Source of the DNA: Pelobates cultripes | Lineage: Eukaryota > Chordata > Amphibia > Anura > Pelobatidae | Length of the DNA: 64,000 nucleotides | NCBI GenBank assembly: GCA_933207985.1 | Contig: OW240917.1 | Span: 102,337,438 to 102,401,437, forward strand | Direction: 5' to 3' | Part shown: positions 48,066 to 59,964 of the stretch, one piece after another | How positions within the stretch are numbered: position 1 is the stretch's first letter | Layout: the number at the start of each line of letters is the position of its first letter | The notes under the pieces: generated by a model | Database searches by the model: none | The model's input: only the letters and a program-made list of their open reading frames with translations | What the model was told of the DNA's origin: nothing | Position numbers and translations under genes: made by a program

Positions 48066-49680
48066 ACATGAAAAAGTATGTGAACCCTTTGGAATGATAT
48101 GGATTTCTGCACAAATTGGTCATAAAATGTGATCTGATCATCTAAGTCACAACAATAGACAATCACAGTCTGCTTAAACTAATAACACACAAAGAATGAA
48201 ATGTTGCCATATTGTTATTGAACACACCATGTAAACATTCACAGTGCAGGTGGAAAAAGTATGTGAACCCTTGGATTTAATAACTGGTTGAACCTCCTTT
48301 GCCAGCAATAACTTCAACCAAACGTTTCCTGTAGTTGCAGATCAGACGTGCACAACGGTCAGGAGTAATTCTTGACCATTCCTCTTTACAGAACGGTTTC
48401 AGTTCAGCAATATTCTCGGGATGTCTGGTGTGAATCGCTTTCTTGAGGTCATGCCACAGCATCTCAATCGGGTTGAGGTCAGGACTCTGACTGGGCCACT
48501 TCAGAAGGCGTATTTTCTTCTGTTTAAGCCATTCTGTTGTTGATTTTACTTCTATGCTTTGGGTCATTGTCCTATTGCAACACCCGTCTTCTGTTGAGCT
48601 TCAGCTGGTTGACAGATGGCCTTAACTTCTCCTGCAAAATGTCTTGATAAACTTGGGAATTCATTTTTCCTTTGATGATAGCAATCTGTCCAGGCCCTGA
48701 CGCAGCAAAGCAGCCCTAAAACCATGATGCCCCCACCACCATACTTCACAGTTGGGATGAGGTTTTGATGTTGGTGTGCTGTGCCTTTTTTTCGCCACCC
48801 ATAGGATTGTGTGTTTCTTCCAAACAACTCAACTTTGGTTTCATCTGTCCACAGAATATTTTGCCAGTACTGCTGTGGAACATCCAGCTGCTCTTGTGCA
48901 AACTGTAAACGTGAGCAATGTTTTGTTTGGACAGCAGTGGCTTCCTCTGTGGTATCCTATCATGAAATCCATTCTTGTTAGTGTTTTACGTATTGTAGAT
49001 TCGCTAACAGGGATGTTAGCATTTGTCAGTGACTTTTGTAAGTCTTTAGCTGACACTCTAGGATTCTTCTTCACCTCATTGAGCAGTCTGCACTGTGCTC
49101 TTGCAGTCATCTTTACAGGATGGCCACTCCTAGGGAGGAGAGTAGCAGCAGTGCTGAACTTTCTCCATTTATAGACAATTTGTCTTACCGTGGACTGATG
49201 AACAGCAAGGCTTTTGGAGATACTTTTATAACCCTTTCCAGCTTTATGCAAGTCAACAATTCTTAATCGTAGGTCTTCTGAAAGCTCTTTTGTGCAAGGC
49301 ATCATTCACATCAGGCAATGCTTCTTGTGAAAAGCAAACCCAGAACTGGTGTGTGTTTTTTATAGGGCAGGGCAGCTGTAACCAACACCTCCAATCTCAT
49401 CTCATTGATTGGACTCCAGTTGGCTGACATCTCACTCCAATTAGCTCTTGGAGATGTCATTAGTCTAGGGGTTCACATACTTTTTCCACCTGCACTGTGA
49501 ATGTTTACATGGTGTGTTCAATAAAAACATGGCAACATTTCATTCTTTGTGTGTTATTAGTTTAAGCAGACTGTGATTGTCTATTGTTGTGACTTAGATG
49601 ATGATCAGATCACATTTGATGACCAATTTGTGCAGAAATCCATACCATTCCAAAGGGTTCACATACTTTTCTTGCAACTG
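48066..49680 (-). mobile_element. Tc1-type transposon with IR/DR ends, inactive
   Basis: Inverted ends of about 215 bp each contain two direct copies of AAGTATGTGAACCCTT (near 48075 and 48257, and mirrored near 49463 and 49660), the layout known from Sleeping Beauty-type elements. The right end CTTGCAACTG is followed by TA at 49681; the matching left tip is lost. It encodes a frameshifted transposase in minus sense. About 1.6 kb, a normal length for the family. Confidence 0.92.
48277..49305 (-). pseudogene. Tc1-type transposase pseudogene
   Basis: Starts [20 protein letters not shown] at 49305; the paired-like helix-turn-helix domain includes [20 protein letters not shown]. The first catalytic Asp is in LWTDETKVELFG (about 48845), then WRKKGTAHQHQNLIP. 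The second Asp lies in DNDPKHRSK (about 48565), just after an in-frame TAG; the catalytic Glu is in [14 protein letters not shown] (about 48480). At least one frameshift (about 48720) and the TAG inactivate it. Confidence 0.92.
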
Positions 49681-50004
49681 TATACACACACATACAACTA
49701 CATTTTTAGTTGTGAACCAAAAGTACCCAACCACTCTTTCCTCTGTACTGGTGTAAAATGGGAGTTGAAAAAAGTCCAATATTGGGTTAGATTACTTATA
49801 CATTCTGTTTGATTGCCTACTTTTTCCATTTAAGATTGTGTGAAGAAAATCTTCCTTTAACAATGATTAATTGTAAATACAATATGCACACACATATTTA
49901 TATAAAGTAACTGCAACACTCCAACTAGGACTGATTGAAATAAAATCTCCACATTTCTGCTTAGGATTACATACTTTAAGTACAATTATATCATGCTTTG
50001 TTAC

Positions 50005-50120
50005 CAGCTTGTGTGTCTTTTGTCCTATCATAATCATCGCTTAGAGATTTTCCAGAATGCCAGTGTAAGATTTCATCATATGGTTTTGCTTCATTTAGTG
50101 CAAGTACCACTGGATCATCG
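50005..50120 (-). CDS. DDX60: DDX60 exon f
   Basis: One base completes a serine, then 38 codons with the recognisable HWHSGKSLSDDYDRTK stretch of DDX60, and one leftover base. The acceptor is TTTAAG and the donor CTG/GTAACA. A TGA just upstream of the acceptor in the same frame excludes a longer exon at this end. Confidence 0.92.
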
Positions 50121-50289
50121 CTTAAAAGATCATGAAAAAGAGGTCAGCATTTGATAACAGCTAATGCAATCAATTGAGTGTTAAGTACTGTTAAACTGCG
50201 GTTATCTCTGAATGCTGATATATATCTAGGCCAATCTTTCGAGGTTACTAAAAGATCCTAAGCATCTTCAGATGTAGTGACATAAATTA

Positions 50290-50330
50290 GTTACAAGCAT
50301 ATAATGGAAAAAAAAAAAAAAAAAAAAAGA
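50290..50330. repeat. Poly(A) run
   Basis: About 20 A residues at 50309-50328; no associated LINE frame found. Confidence 0.8.
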
Positions 50331-50494
50331 GGGGGAGCAGCAGAAGGCAACAAGAATGCTTTTGCTACTTGTTTTAGCATAAATATGTCCGTACATCTAG
50401 TAAAAGTAAAAGGCCTTCTTGTTGCAGGGGTGGATGTGGGTTTGGGCGTAAGGAAGAGAGATAAGGAGGAATGGAGCAGGCTACCCATTGGTTA

Positions 50495-50650
<156 letters not shown>

Positions 50651-51323
50651 CCATTCTTCTGCAATGTTCAAATCTATGTGTCCTTCTCTCTTGAAATTTG
50701 ACTGTTCCATTTCTTCTATTTATTAATGTTATGCATAACTGAATGAATAGTGGTAGTCCAAAAGAACCTAGTAACTTCTGGGGTGAGTCCTCTCGATCCA
50801 TTATCTTTAGTAGTTTGGTTTAGTTCATCTGACCCGTAACCATTTTATGGAAAGCCCCCCCAATACTTTCTCAAAATATTCTTGTTTTAGGTATTCTTCT
50901 TATCCACAGATCTATTGAATGACAAGGTCTCTAAGAGAGATACATAATGTATAAACACATTCCACACATCTCTATTGCTGCTGCTGATCCTACAGAAGGT
51001 GAAAAAGGTGGTGAAAAGCCCAATTGGAAGTGGTTTCCAAATGCTTGATTCTAAAATGGCAGTCAGATTTCTACTTGGATCAGAAAGTTGTCACTCCACA
51101 TTGTAGTTTGTTTCAGTTTTACAGGCCCATATTCACCACAAAATTACATTGGCTAAAACATCTAGATTTCACATAAAATTTCTCTTCCATCATAAAGAAC
51201 AAAAATGGATGGAAATTTCCTCATTTGAAATAGTAATTTTGTACTTATTCCATTACCACCTATTAATTTAAACCACAAATATAGTGCAGTATTTTGAAGG
51301 CTCTAAAATAGGATTTCACTTAC

Positions 51324-51426
51324 CTGTTTAAATACTGTAGGCCTTTCATAATGTCTCCGGCAAATGTTTCAATTAGAGCAGAACGCATGGGTATGAGACC
51401 AGCATTTGGCATTTTCTTCGTTTTTA
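51324..51426 (-). CDS. DDX60: DDX60 exon e
   Basis: Two bases complete a codon, then 33 codons (KTKKMPNAGLIPMRSALIET, later GDIMKGLQYLN) and two leftover bases. The acceptor is CTCAAG and the donor ACAG/GTAAGT. Confidence 0.9.
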
Positions 51427-52241
51427 CTTGAGAATAATAAAAACCATGTTTAACAATACAATAAAAATAAATCATTCAGGGTCATTTACTAAATTGCAAG
51501 GCACAAGGGTTTAATAGGATCTTGATAGTGTCTTAAAAATAAATAGTTACAAAATAAAAACTGCTGCACAGGTCTAATTCTGCACTGTGCTCTTAATTTT
51601 TCAAACTAAAAACAAAATCTGTATTTTCAAGAAATCAACGGACATATTTTATAGGTAATTACCCATCAATGATGAATCATTTGAAAGAAAAGGTGTTGAT
51701 GTGGTTCGGATTTGAGAAGATTCCAGTTCTTTTCCCCATGGACTTAACTGCAACGTTGTATTCCAAAGAAATGTATACATCTCACCAATTGTACTTCCAA
51801 AATCAAATCTCAGATCTAAAACAACATTTTAAATTGAACAAAAACCAAGTTCTGATGATAGCAGTGACAAATAGCAACATCTATTCAGTTCCATAAAATA
51901 ATCATCCACCACGTGATAAAATCACCTTTCAAGGATAAATAGAGCCTATCTTGGCTTCTTAAATATTTTTTATTTTATATTAGTCATCTAAGGTAGCAGC
52001 AAAGAAGAAACAGAAAATCAGCTCTGTAACCCCCCCTCCTCCCAATTTAAAAAAAGTGAGCATTTAATAAAGATAAAAACTTTCTGAAATAGTCACAACA
52101 GCTGTGTTGGATTTTCCTTTAAACTCGAATGCATAAGTATCATGAGATAAAGCAGAGACTACTTATGGTAAAAGCCTAACTAAGTTTTATCAGTTTCCAC
52201 AGCCATTGCTATCAACGTCTGTAGGAATCGGCATTGTCTCA

Positions 52242-53529
52242 AACAAAAATAAAAGGTGAAGCGCTACATACAAATCGAAGTCCAATTCTTTAGTTGTCAC
52301 TCTTGTCAATCAATATTTCTCTGAATAGTATGTAAATCTTATTCTGAAAAAGAAATTAGATACTCTTAGTGCAACACTGTAAAGAAATTATTATTTGCAA
52401 TAATAACAACCCTATATATGGAACCACTCACATATTACTGAGCTTACAGCCAAGCTCAGGGGTATGTTACTTCAGGTCTGTAAAGGCGACCTTTCCCCTT
52501 CTTGTGTCCAAAAGACAAATTTCACATTGCGGCTAGAGCTCAAACAGAGATATATATGGTGCAGGAAAGTGTATATATTTATACTCACAAATCTGGAGCC
52601 ACTCTCTTAGGCTCTTTTTCAGCACGTTGTGTAGTTAAGGACTACACACCTATATAGCAGGAACCAATAGCCCAGTGAAGGTAACACAAATATTTATTAG
52701 TATTGAATTTAAAATTCTAATGGCCAATTAGAATATAAAAACAAAATATATAAAAAGTATATTAATAATATTAAAAACTGGGCATAAAGGCAATGATAAT
52801 TCAGTCCCCGGGACGCGTTTCGCCAAACTGTCGGCTTCCTCAGCTAGGTGAAAAATCACAAAAAAAAAAAAAATTTCATTGTGATTATTGTTAATATATT
52901 TTGTTTTTATATTCTAATTGGCCATTAGAATTTTAAATTCAATACTAATAAATATTTGTGTTACCTTCACTGGGCTATTGGTTCCTGCTATATAGGTGTG
53001 TAGTCCTTAACTACACAACGTGCTGAAAAAGAGCCTAAGAGAGTGGCTCCAGATTTGTGAGTATAAATATATACACTTTCCTGCACCATATATATCTCTG
53101 TTTGAGCTCTAGCCGCAATGTGAAATTTGTCTTTTGGACACAAGAAGGGGAAAGGTCGCCTTTACAGACCTGAAGTAACATACCCCTGAGCTTGGCTGTA
53201 AGCTCAGTAATATGTGAGTGGTTCCATATATAGGGTTGTTATTATTGCAAATAATAATTTCTTTACAGTGTTGCACTAAGAGTATCTAATTTCTTTTTCA
53301 GAATAAGATTTACATACTATTCAGAGAAATATTGATTGACAAGAGTGACAACTAAAGAATTGGACTTCGATTTGTATGTAGCGCTTCACCTTTTGTTATT
53401 TTTGTTTGTGATTAGTGTATATGGAAAGATTACACATGTTGATACAGCAGCAAATGTAATATTATTGCCACATATTGTGTGATAATTAAGTTTTTTTATA
53501 GAGCGCCAGTATATTACTTTTTTTTTTTA
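52242..53529. mobile_element. 1.29-kb foldback element with 16-bp target duplication
   Basis: AATCGGCATTGTCTCA occurs at 52226-52241 and 53530-53545, directly flanking the element. Inside, about 515-bp arms (52242-52755 and about 52893-53400) are near-identical inverted copies. The central 137 bp hold a hammerhead-like core, and a 120-bp tail ends in a T run. No ORF. The long duplication points to retrotransposition, perhaps by a PLE, rather than to a cut-and-paste transposon. Confidence 0.85.
52811..52846 (-). ncRNA. Hammerhead-ribozyme-like core in the foldback loop
   Basis: Minus strand: CTGAGGA (52837-52843, fits CUGANGA), stem II GCC (52833-52835) with GGC (52822-52824), then GAAACGCGTC with GUC at the expected cleavage site. 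Stem II is short (3 bp plus wobble). The same GAAACGCGT form occurs at 61238-61247. Confidence 0.5.
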
Positions 53530-54376
53530 AATCGGCATTGTCTCACTCATTGTGAGCCAATATCTAAGGAGCATTCTCGGACTCATGGGATCCTCCTTAG
53601 ACATTGGTGTTGTGCTCTTACACACGTGAAAGAGTACATCACTGACAAGAGGTTCTGGTGGATGAAGCACAAGGAGGTAAAGACCAAATATAGAGGTCAA
53701 ACTGATAAATGTTGGATCAGCGCTATATAAACAATTTGGAGCTCAAATAAGTGTAAAAATTCCTGTAGTTTATATTTCACGGTTTATTGTGGTGCGACCT
53801 ATTTTTCATTTTTACTGTCAAATATAGAGGTGCCTGTGGGATACTGAATTAGGTAAACATAACTAACCTCTACTGCACCCTAGATCCACCGGACCTTAGC
53901 GGCAAAGTAACCATTGGGGTCTACAAAAGAACCCAGAAGGTGTCAGAGCCACTTTAAATACTCTTTATGGCATATTCTATCTTTGACTGCAGGGGAAGCA
54001 TAAATTATACCTTTAAACAAATGGACAATGTCTATTTTATATGTACATACCTTTTTGCATCATGGATAACTAAAGAAGTTGATAAAACATAGAAAATCTA
54101 GAAGTTATATTGGCTATATATCTTTCATGATCTATTTCCAGTTGCGGATCAATGCAATTCACACAAAAAAAAATAAAAAATTTAAAAATGAATGAATGAA
54201 AAAGGCTATAGTATAATATGTGGATTAGCCATGTATAAAACCTAAGTACTAGTAGATTAAACTCGAAGTTTTAGTTTAAACCAGAAGCTCAGCTAATGTA
54301 GCTTAACAGTTAAAGGTTTATTTTGGTTTGATATCTTATTACATAATATAAATGTATAAAATATAAATATCCATAC

Positions 54377-54527
54377 CTGTAAATGTTTCTTTTTCATAAT
54401 AATATGCTACATTCTTCAACAAGAGGTCATCATTTAAATCAGAAACATTTGTCCAATCTATTTTCCAGTTCAAGCTTTGGGACATGCCATTTACCAGTTT
54501 CAGCGCAGTATTTTCACAACTTTTTCT
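54377..54527 (-). CDS. DDX60: DDX60 exon d
   Basis: 50 codons plus one base. It includes SLNWKIDWTNVSDLNDDLLL and ends YYYEKETFT. The acceptor is ATTCAG and the donor ACAG/GTATGG. The leftover G joins TA of the next exon to give valine. Confidence 0.9.
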
Positions 54528-54660
54528 CTGAATAAATTTTTTAAAAATAGAGTACTGAAAGCCCACATTGATATATTTCCCAATACAATTTATTCAATTA
54601 AAGATATGGAATATACAATTTAAAGAAAACAAAAATGAATGATTCATCTTGATTTAATTA

Positions 54661-54970
54661 GAATAAAGCGAAGAGTTGGAGGTAGCAGTTAAATTTAGAT
54701 GGCAAACTGCAGTAGATATTGACATATCAAGATCTCTGGGCACTGTTACCTATACAATTATTTTTATTTCACAACTTTTTGATTTTGAGTTTCTCACTTT
54801 ATGTTGGTGTTTCAGTCTGTATCTTATAGCCCCTATATACAAGGGGACTGTTTTAGTTATTTATTAAAAGTGATGTTTTATTAGTTTTCTTTTTTGGATC
54901 CAGTCAATATAGTAATTCCCCGGCTGTGCCATCTAAATTTAACTGCTACCGCCAACTCTTCGCTTTATTC
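54661..54970. mobile_element. Mariner-type MITE with 44-bp inverted ends
   Basis: The left end GAATAAAGCGAAGAGTTGG and its inverse at 54952-54970 belong to 44-bp ends with one mismatch, flanked by TA at 54659-54660 and 54971-54972. 310 bp, no transposase. Confidence 0.85.
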
Positions 54971-54972
54971 TA

Positions 54973-56400
54973 CTCTAATAGGGGTTATCCCCCACACGGA
55001 GGTACCAGCATCTTGATGTAATTATCACCATTTGGATTTAGTTAATTTTTATTGCCTCTACTCTTCTCCCCCCCTTTTCCCTTTTTAAAAATCCCAATAC
55101 CGAGTATTAAATACTTGTTATATTGAATTACATTTCAATTCCCATTCCCATTTTGTAGCACAGCAGATTTTGGGAAAAGCATTGTTGAGCATTTATGAGA
55201 AGATCTGTTAAGGATCTTGTGTTCTCATGGGGCCTACCATAGACCCCACAAGAATATGAAGATGGACCAACTCCTGGTAACTTCCTCTACAAAGAGTTTA
55301 GATGAAGATTGTGGCGATTTGGAAAGAGTTCTTCAGGAAAGTACATTTCCATACCTTTTCTCTGACAGACATCACAATGCTAGAAAGGATGGCATCTAGA
55401 GAGATGTCTGCAAGTATAAGCGGATGAGTTTTTTTTTTTTTTTTTTAAATATACTTATTGCATACTGTACCTGAGCCATTGGAATGCCACCGTACACATA
55501 TTGACACCATGTATTAATCTGACATCCTTTCAGATGTATACTATGCTGTACTCATAGTTCCCTTGACTCGCTTCACATTTTGGCGCTACAGTGTTTTGCG
55601 TCATATTGCTGACACTGGTTGTTCACCTTTTAGCATTGTATATGATAACCAAGAGCACTTATCTTAGGGTAGTGACGAGAATGTTGTGTCATCTTAAGTA
55701 GCTCTATCATGTTACCCAGAAGTGCATTTCATTGTAGCGCATATTTTTCGGTTTTGACTCGGCTCCATTTATTTGACTATTTTGACTTCTGTAATCCTAA
55801 ACCTTGCCTTTTTTCCCCCTCTCTTCCATATTTCTATACCTCATGACCTTGATGTATCTGTTTATGCATTGTGCCCTATACTTTCATACATTAAGCCCAG
55901 TAATTCCAAGGACCGGTAATGCATTGCTTTCCTTCAGTACTTGTCTGCTGTTAAATCTGTATTGTATCATTTATTTCCTATGAAGAAGGACCAAAAAGTA
56001 TAAGTCTCTTTCCTAACTTTTTTCACATTACAGTTTGATTCCTTTTGTATATTGCATACCTTTTCCTTAAAGGGTTACTCTAAGCACTATGACCACTTTA
56101 ATGTGGTCTGTCTGTAAAGGGTTTTGCTTTGAAATGTTGCAAATATAGAGATAAAACCCTTAACTGCCTGAGGTGAACGCCAGCTTCAAGGATGACTGAA
56201 GTCAATTCCATATAAAAGGGAGTTTCAGGTGAAAGTCAAAAAAGGTCTATATCACTGTTGTGTGTATATATTTGTAGTGTTTTGTTCTTTTTATTTCATG
56301 TGGCGTATTATTATTTCTGCTAAACAAACGATTTATATATTGTGGCGGTAACCATTTGAGATCTAGTCTTTTTTCCTGTGATTATCTTTTTTTCTCTAAA
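54973..56400. other. Intron sequence, nothing recognised
   Basis: No long frame. 55150-55420 and 55560-56100 may be old repeats but I cannot name them. A short end of the TTAA family (AAAGGGTTACTCTAAGCACT) is seen near 56070. Confidence 0.5.
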
Positions 56401-56405
56401 GTTAA

Positions 56406-57537
56406 AGGAACACTATAGTCACCTAAAATTACTTTAGCTAAATAAAGCTGTTTTAGTGTATAGATCATTCCCCTGAAATTTCACTGCTCAATTCACTGTC
56501 ATTTAGGAGTTAAGTAACTTTGTTTCTGTTTATGCAGCCCTAGCCACACATCCCCTGGCTATGACTGACAGAGCCTGCATGAAAAAAAAAAATGGTTTCA
56601 CTTTCAAACAGATGTAATTTACCTTAAATAATTGTATCTCAATCTCTAAATTGACTTTTAGTCACATACAGGAGGCTGTCACGGTCCCCGGCTCGCCGCC
56701 ATGTGCGTCCATGCCCGACCGCACCAACTTACTGAGCTTACCTGCTCAGCGGTGAGCCGGGAACCGCTCCTCCACGCCGCTCGGAGAAAATCCAAGATGG
56801 CGACGACCATGAGGTCGCGTCCATCTATGGCTCCACCCCCCAAAATTATACGAACGTGCGCGTGACGTCACAACGTCAATGCACGCGCACGTTCTGGGGT
56901 CAGAGGTCACCCTTTGACCAATCAGAGCCTAGAGAGGGATATTTAAATCCCTAATTCACCCCAGTACCTTGCCCTGTCGTGGTTTCTCATTCCTGGTTTC
57001 CTGAGAGTGCATTTTTCCTTGTGATGTTGATATTCTGATCTTGGCTATTCCTGGTATTCAGATTTCTGGTTCCCCTGACTTGGCTTGTTGAAACGGTATT
57101 GTGTATTTCTGGCTTCCTTGACCTCGGTTTTCCCTTTGACCATTCTCTGTCTCCAACGTATTAGTCCGGCCATTCTAAGGTCCGGTTTACATTCTATCCT
57201 TTTATTTCCTTTCTTATTTCTTTGCATAGGTTTACATAGTTTTTGCGTGTTGGACCACACTAGCAGTCATGACAGAGGCTAGCTATTAACATAGCAGGGG
57301 ATAAAATCTTAATTAAACAGAACTTGCAATAAAGAAAGCCTAAATAGGGCTCTCTTTACAGGAAGTGTTTATGGAAGGCTGTGTAAGTCACATGCAGGGA
57401 GGTGTGACTAGGGTTCATAAACAAAGGGATTTAACTCCTAAATAGCAGAGGATTGAGCAGTGAGGCTGCAGGGGCATGTTCTATACACCAAAACTACTTC
57501 ATTAAGCTAAAGTTGTTCAGGTGACTATAGTGTCCCT
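56406..57537. mobile_element. TTAA-flanked MITE interrupted by a solo LTR
   Basis: The ends AGGAACACTATAGTCACC and GGTGACTATAGTGTCCCT (one mismatch) are flanked by TTAA at 56402-56405 and 57538-57541. Without the nested LTR and its duplication the element is about 529 bp, close to the 491-bp copy at 5152. Confidence 0.9.
56677..57274 (+). mobile_element. Solo LTR (598 bp) nested in the MITE
   Basis: Starts TGTCACGG and ends CATGACA, with the 5-bp duplication GAGGC at 56672-56676 and 57275-57279. The first 300 bp are CpG-rich with TGACGTCA at 56863-56870. Text CCTTGCCCTGTCGTGGTTTC is shared with the minus-strand fragment at 33262-33715. No internal retrovirus-like genes remain. Confidence 0.9.
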
Positions 57538-57846
57538 TTAATTCCAGACCACAAATGGCAATGCAGCCCCTCCTCCATGCTGCCTCTGTACTTATCTCAG
57601 CCCTTCCTCCTCCTGTGGTGATCAGGCTTCAGGGAGAGCTTGGCCTCGGCACTGGAGGTAAGATGTAACATTTACATTTTTAAAAAAAATTTTATTTGAA
57701 GGGGAAAGTTGATTGATGGTTTAGTGAGAGCCACTAAATGTTAATTTTATTCACAAATCAAGTGAGACGTGGCCAATACAGAAAATAAAAAATGAAGACC
57801 AGTAAGAAAATGTTCATAATATTAATATTTATAAAATTATATATAT

Positions 57847-57855
<9 letters not shown>

Positions 57856-57907
<52 letters not shown>
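57856..57907. repeat. (CA)n microsatellite
   Basis: About 17 CA units, an interrupting TATA, then more CA. Confidence 0.97.
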
Positions 57908-58121
57908 TATTTTTTCCCCCCCTCTACTGGTTATTTCTTCTCATAAAACGGTACACAGCGTGGTACAAATCACCAACAGTGTACATAGCGCTCCACTATA
58001 TACAATGTTCGTGATTTGCACCATTTCTAGCGGAGGTTATTGGTCTATATAGGAAGTTATCTTTCAAAACTATACAAACTTAATACACCATAGTAATATA
58101 TTAAAAATAAAAAAAACTTAC

Positions 58122-58280
58122 CAAATCCGTAAATAATGATGCATTATCATTCCAGTCAGCTTTAATATGCCTCATTTGTGATCTTTGAGAAAGAGGCACA
58201 CACAGCAAAATGGCCACAGTGAGACAATGCATTCTACATAGATCAGCAACGTCATTCATTGTCAGGGAGATTCTGCCATC
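58122..58280 (-). CDS. DDX60: DDX60 exon c
   Basis: 53 codons in phase 0 at both ends: DGRISLTMNDVADLCRMHCL, then a hydrophobic run, QMRHIKADW and a final FTDL. The acceptor is TTGAAG and the donor TTG/GTAAGT. The frame joins exon d. Confidence 0.9.
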
Positions 58281-59420
58281 CTTCAAGAAATGAATAACAA
58301 GCTGTCAATATTTATTAACATAATTCTGTGTGGTTGCTGTCCCAGTCCGAATATGAAATTGAACAGGTTTTGTAAGGCGGCAGTTTGTGCTCCATTATTG
58401 AACATAAGAAAACTGACAGAATACAAGGAATATCCTCAGCAAGATATAAGTCAGTATGTGAGATAGAAAGGCCTATCACCAGACCTTTGGGTGGCTGGGT
58501 TTAACGCTTGGGACAAAAATTAGGAGTATCAGAATTAAATATAAAATAATTAAGGCCAGGAGAAGACTCACTAGAAATAGTGAGGATAGCCTATAATAGA
58601 GGAAAAGCTAAACTCAGGGCCAGGAATGTAGTCGGATCTGGTACACTGGCACATGTGGTCAGGAATGGTAAATCAGGAACTGCAGTATGATGCACTCAAG
58701 GGCTTTGATACACCACAAAGGGGCACTGGTCCAAAGATCACAGGAATTTATATATAGGTCCTTATGTCATTGGTGCACGTGTACTAAGCCAGGTGAGATG
58801 CAATATCTAAAAAAGAGATAGAATGCTCAAATATTGCAGCTTGCATCATTTTAGATAAGTTGGAGTCAGGATGGTGTGACCATGACCTATGTCAAAATTA
58901 TACCGCGTCAATACTACTGTGATTGTGGCTGAATCTACATGCTGCGTCAAAACTGGAACTAGTACCCTGGGAGGTATAGGTGTCTAATTATAATGTTTTT
59001 TTATTATTTCGTGTATAACCTACAAGCAAATTCTATACTACTTTTGTTTTATTTTTCAATACCGTCATGTATCTAACGTCACTACATTTTGAAATGTGTA
59101 TTTCTATTAGTCCATTAGGCCCTAAATTTACTACAAAAATTAAAGTTTTTTTCCATATTTTATAAGTTGTCTGACATGTCCTGCTGTAATAAAAAGTGAT
59201 AGTCATTTTTTTTACCCGAAAGGTAGGATTTTCTAAATGATACAGAATAATGACACAACAAGTCGTTGACAAAAAGCCCAAAAGAAAATATAAGATTACT
59301 TATTTTCAAATTTTGAACCTTAGGCAAAATATTTGACAAGTCAATTTTAAAAGAACAATTACATGTAGATTTGCCATTATAAGAATAGGTTTGAAATGCT
59401 AAGATATATTATAGACAAAC
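58281..59420. other. Intron sequence, nothing recognised
   Basis: 58320-58990 looks like repeat-derived text but has no ends or frames I can name. 59000-59420 is AT-rich unique intron. Confidence 0.5.
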
Positions 59421-59552
59421 CTGTAAAGGAAAACTTTCTCCATTCTCAGAAAACAATTTCAAGACCAAGGAGCAGGAAACAACAGTGATTATAGTCCTTA
59501 TGTTTGATCCTTCTTTTAAAATCGTAAATAGGTTGGTAATAATATCTTGTAC
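59421..59552 (-). CDS. DDX60: DDX60 exon b
   Basis: 44 codons in phase 0 at both ends, reading VQDIITNLFTILKEGSN near the start and ending ENGESFPLQ. The acceptor is GTTTAG and the donor CAG/GTTTGT. A leucine- and isoleucine-rich helical stretch with no catalytic motif. Confidence 0.9.
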
Positions 59553-59811
59553 CTAAACAAAACATACAATGTTAATAAATGAGCTCCTCTTTTACAAGAA
59601 ATGTATATAAGCAAAACAGATATGACTGTAAGGTATTGACAATATATGAGAAATCCAGTAGCTGTGGTCTAAGTAAGGAAGCATCCCTGGAGGTTTAGAG
59701 GTATAGTTGGGAGTCAAATATCAAAATAAGGTTAGGTGAACTAAGCTTTCAAGCAAAGTATTCTCTAATAACAGAGATTTATTCACTAAACATCAAAGTG
59801 TAGCCAGTTAA

Positions 59812-59964
59812 AGGATCACTCTAGTCACCCAGACCACTTCATCTCAATGAAGTGGCCTGGGTGCAGTGGTCCTGTATGTTTAGAACTACAATGCAAGATA
59901 TTGCAGTTTTTTTTAGTAACAGAAATGTTTATATTGCAGGTTTTAATTCACCTCTAGTGGCTGT
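59812..59964. repeat. TTAA-type MITE, left half only
   Basis: TTAA at 59808-59811, then AGGATCACTCTAGTCACCCA and the CACTTCATCTCAATGAAGTG hairpin. It is cut off where an LTR-like sequence starts. Confidence 0.75.
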
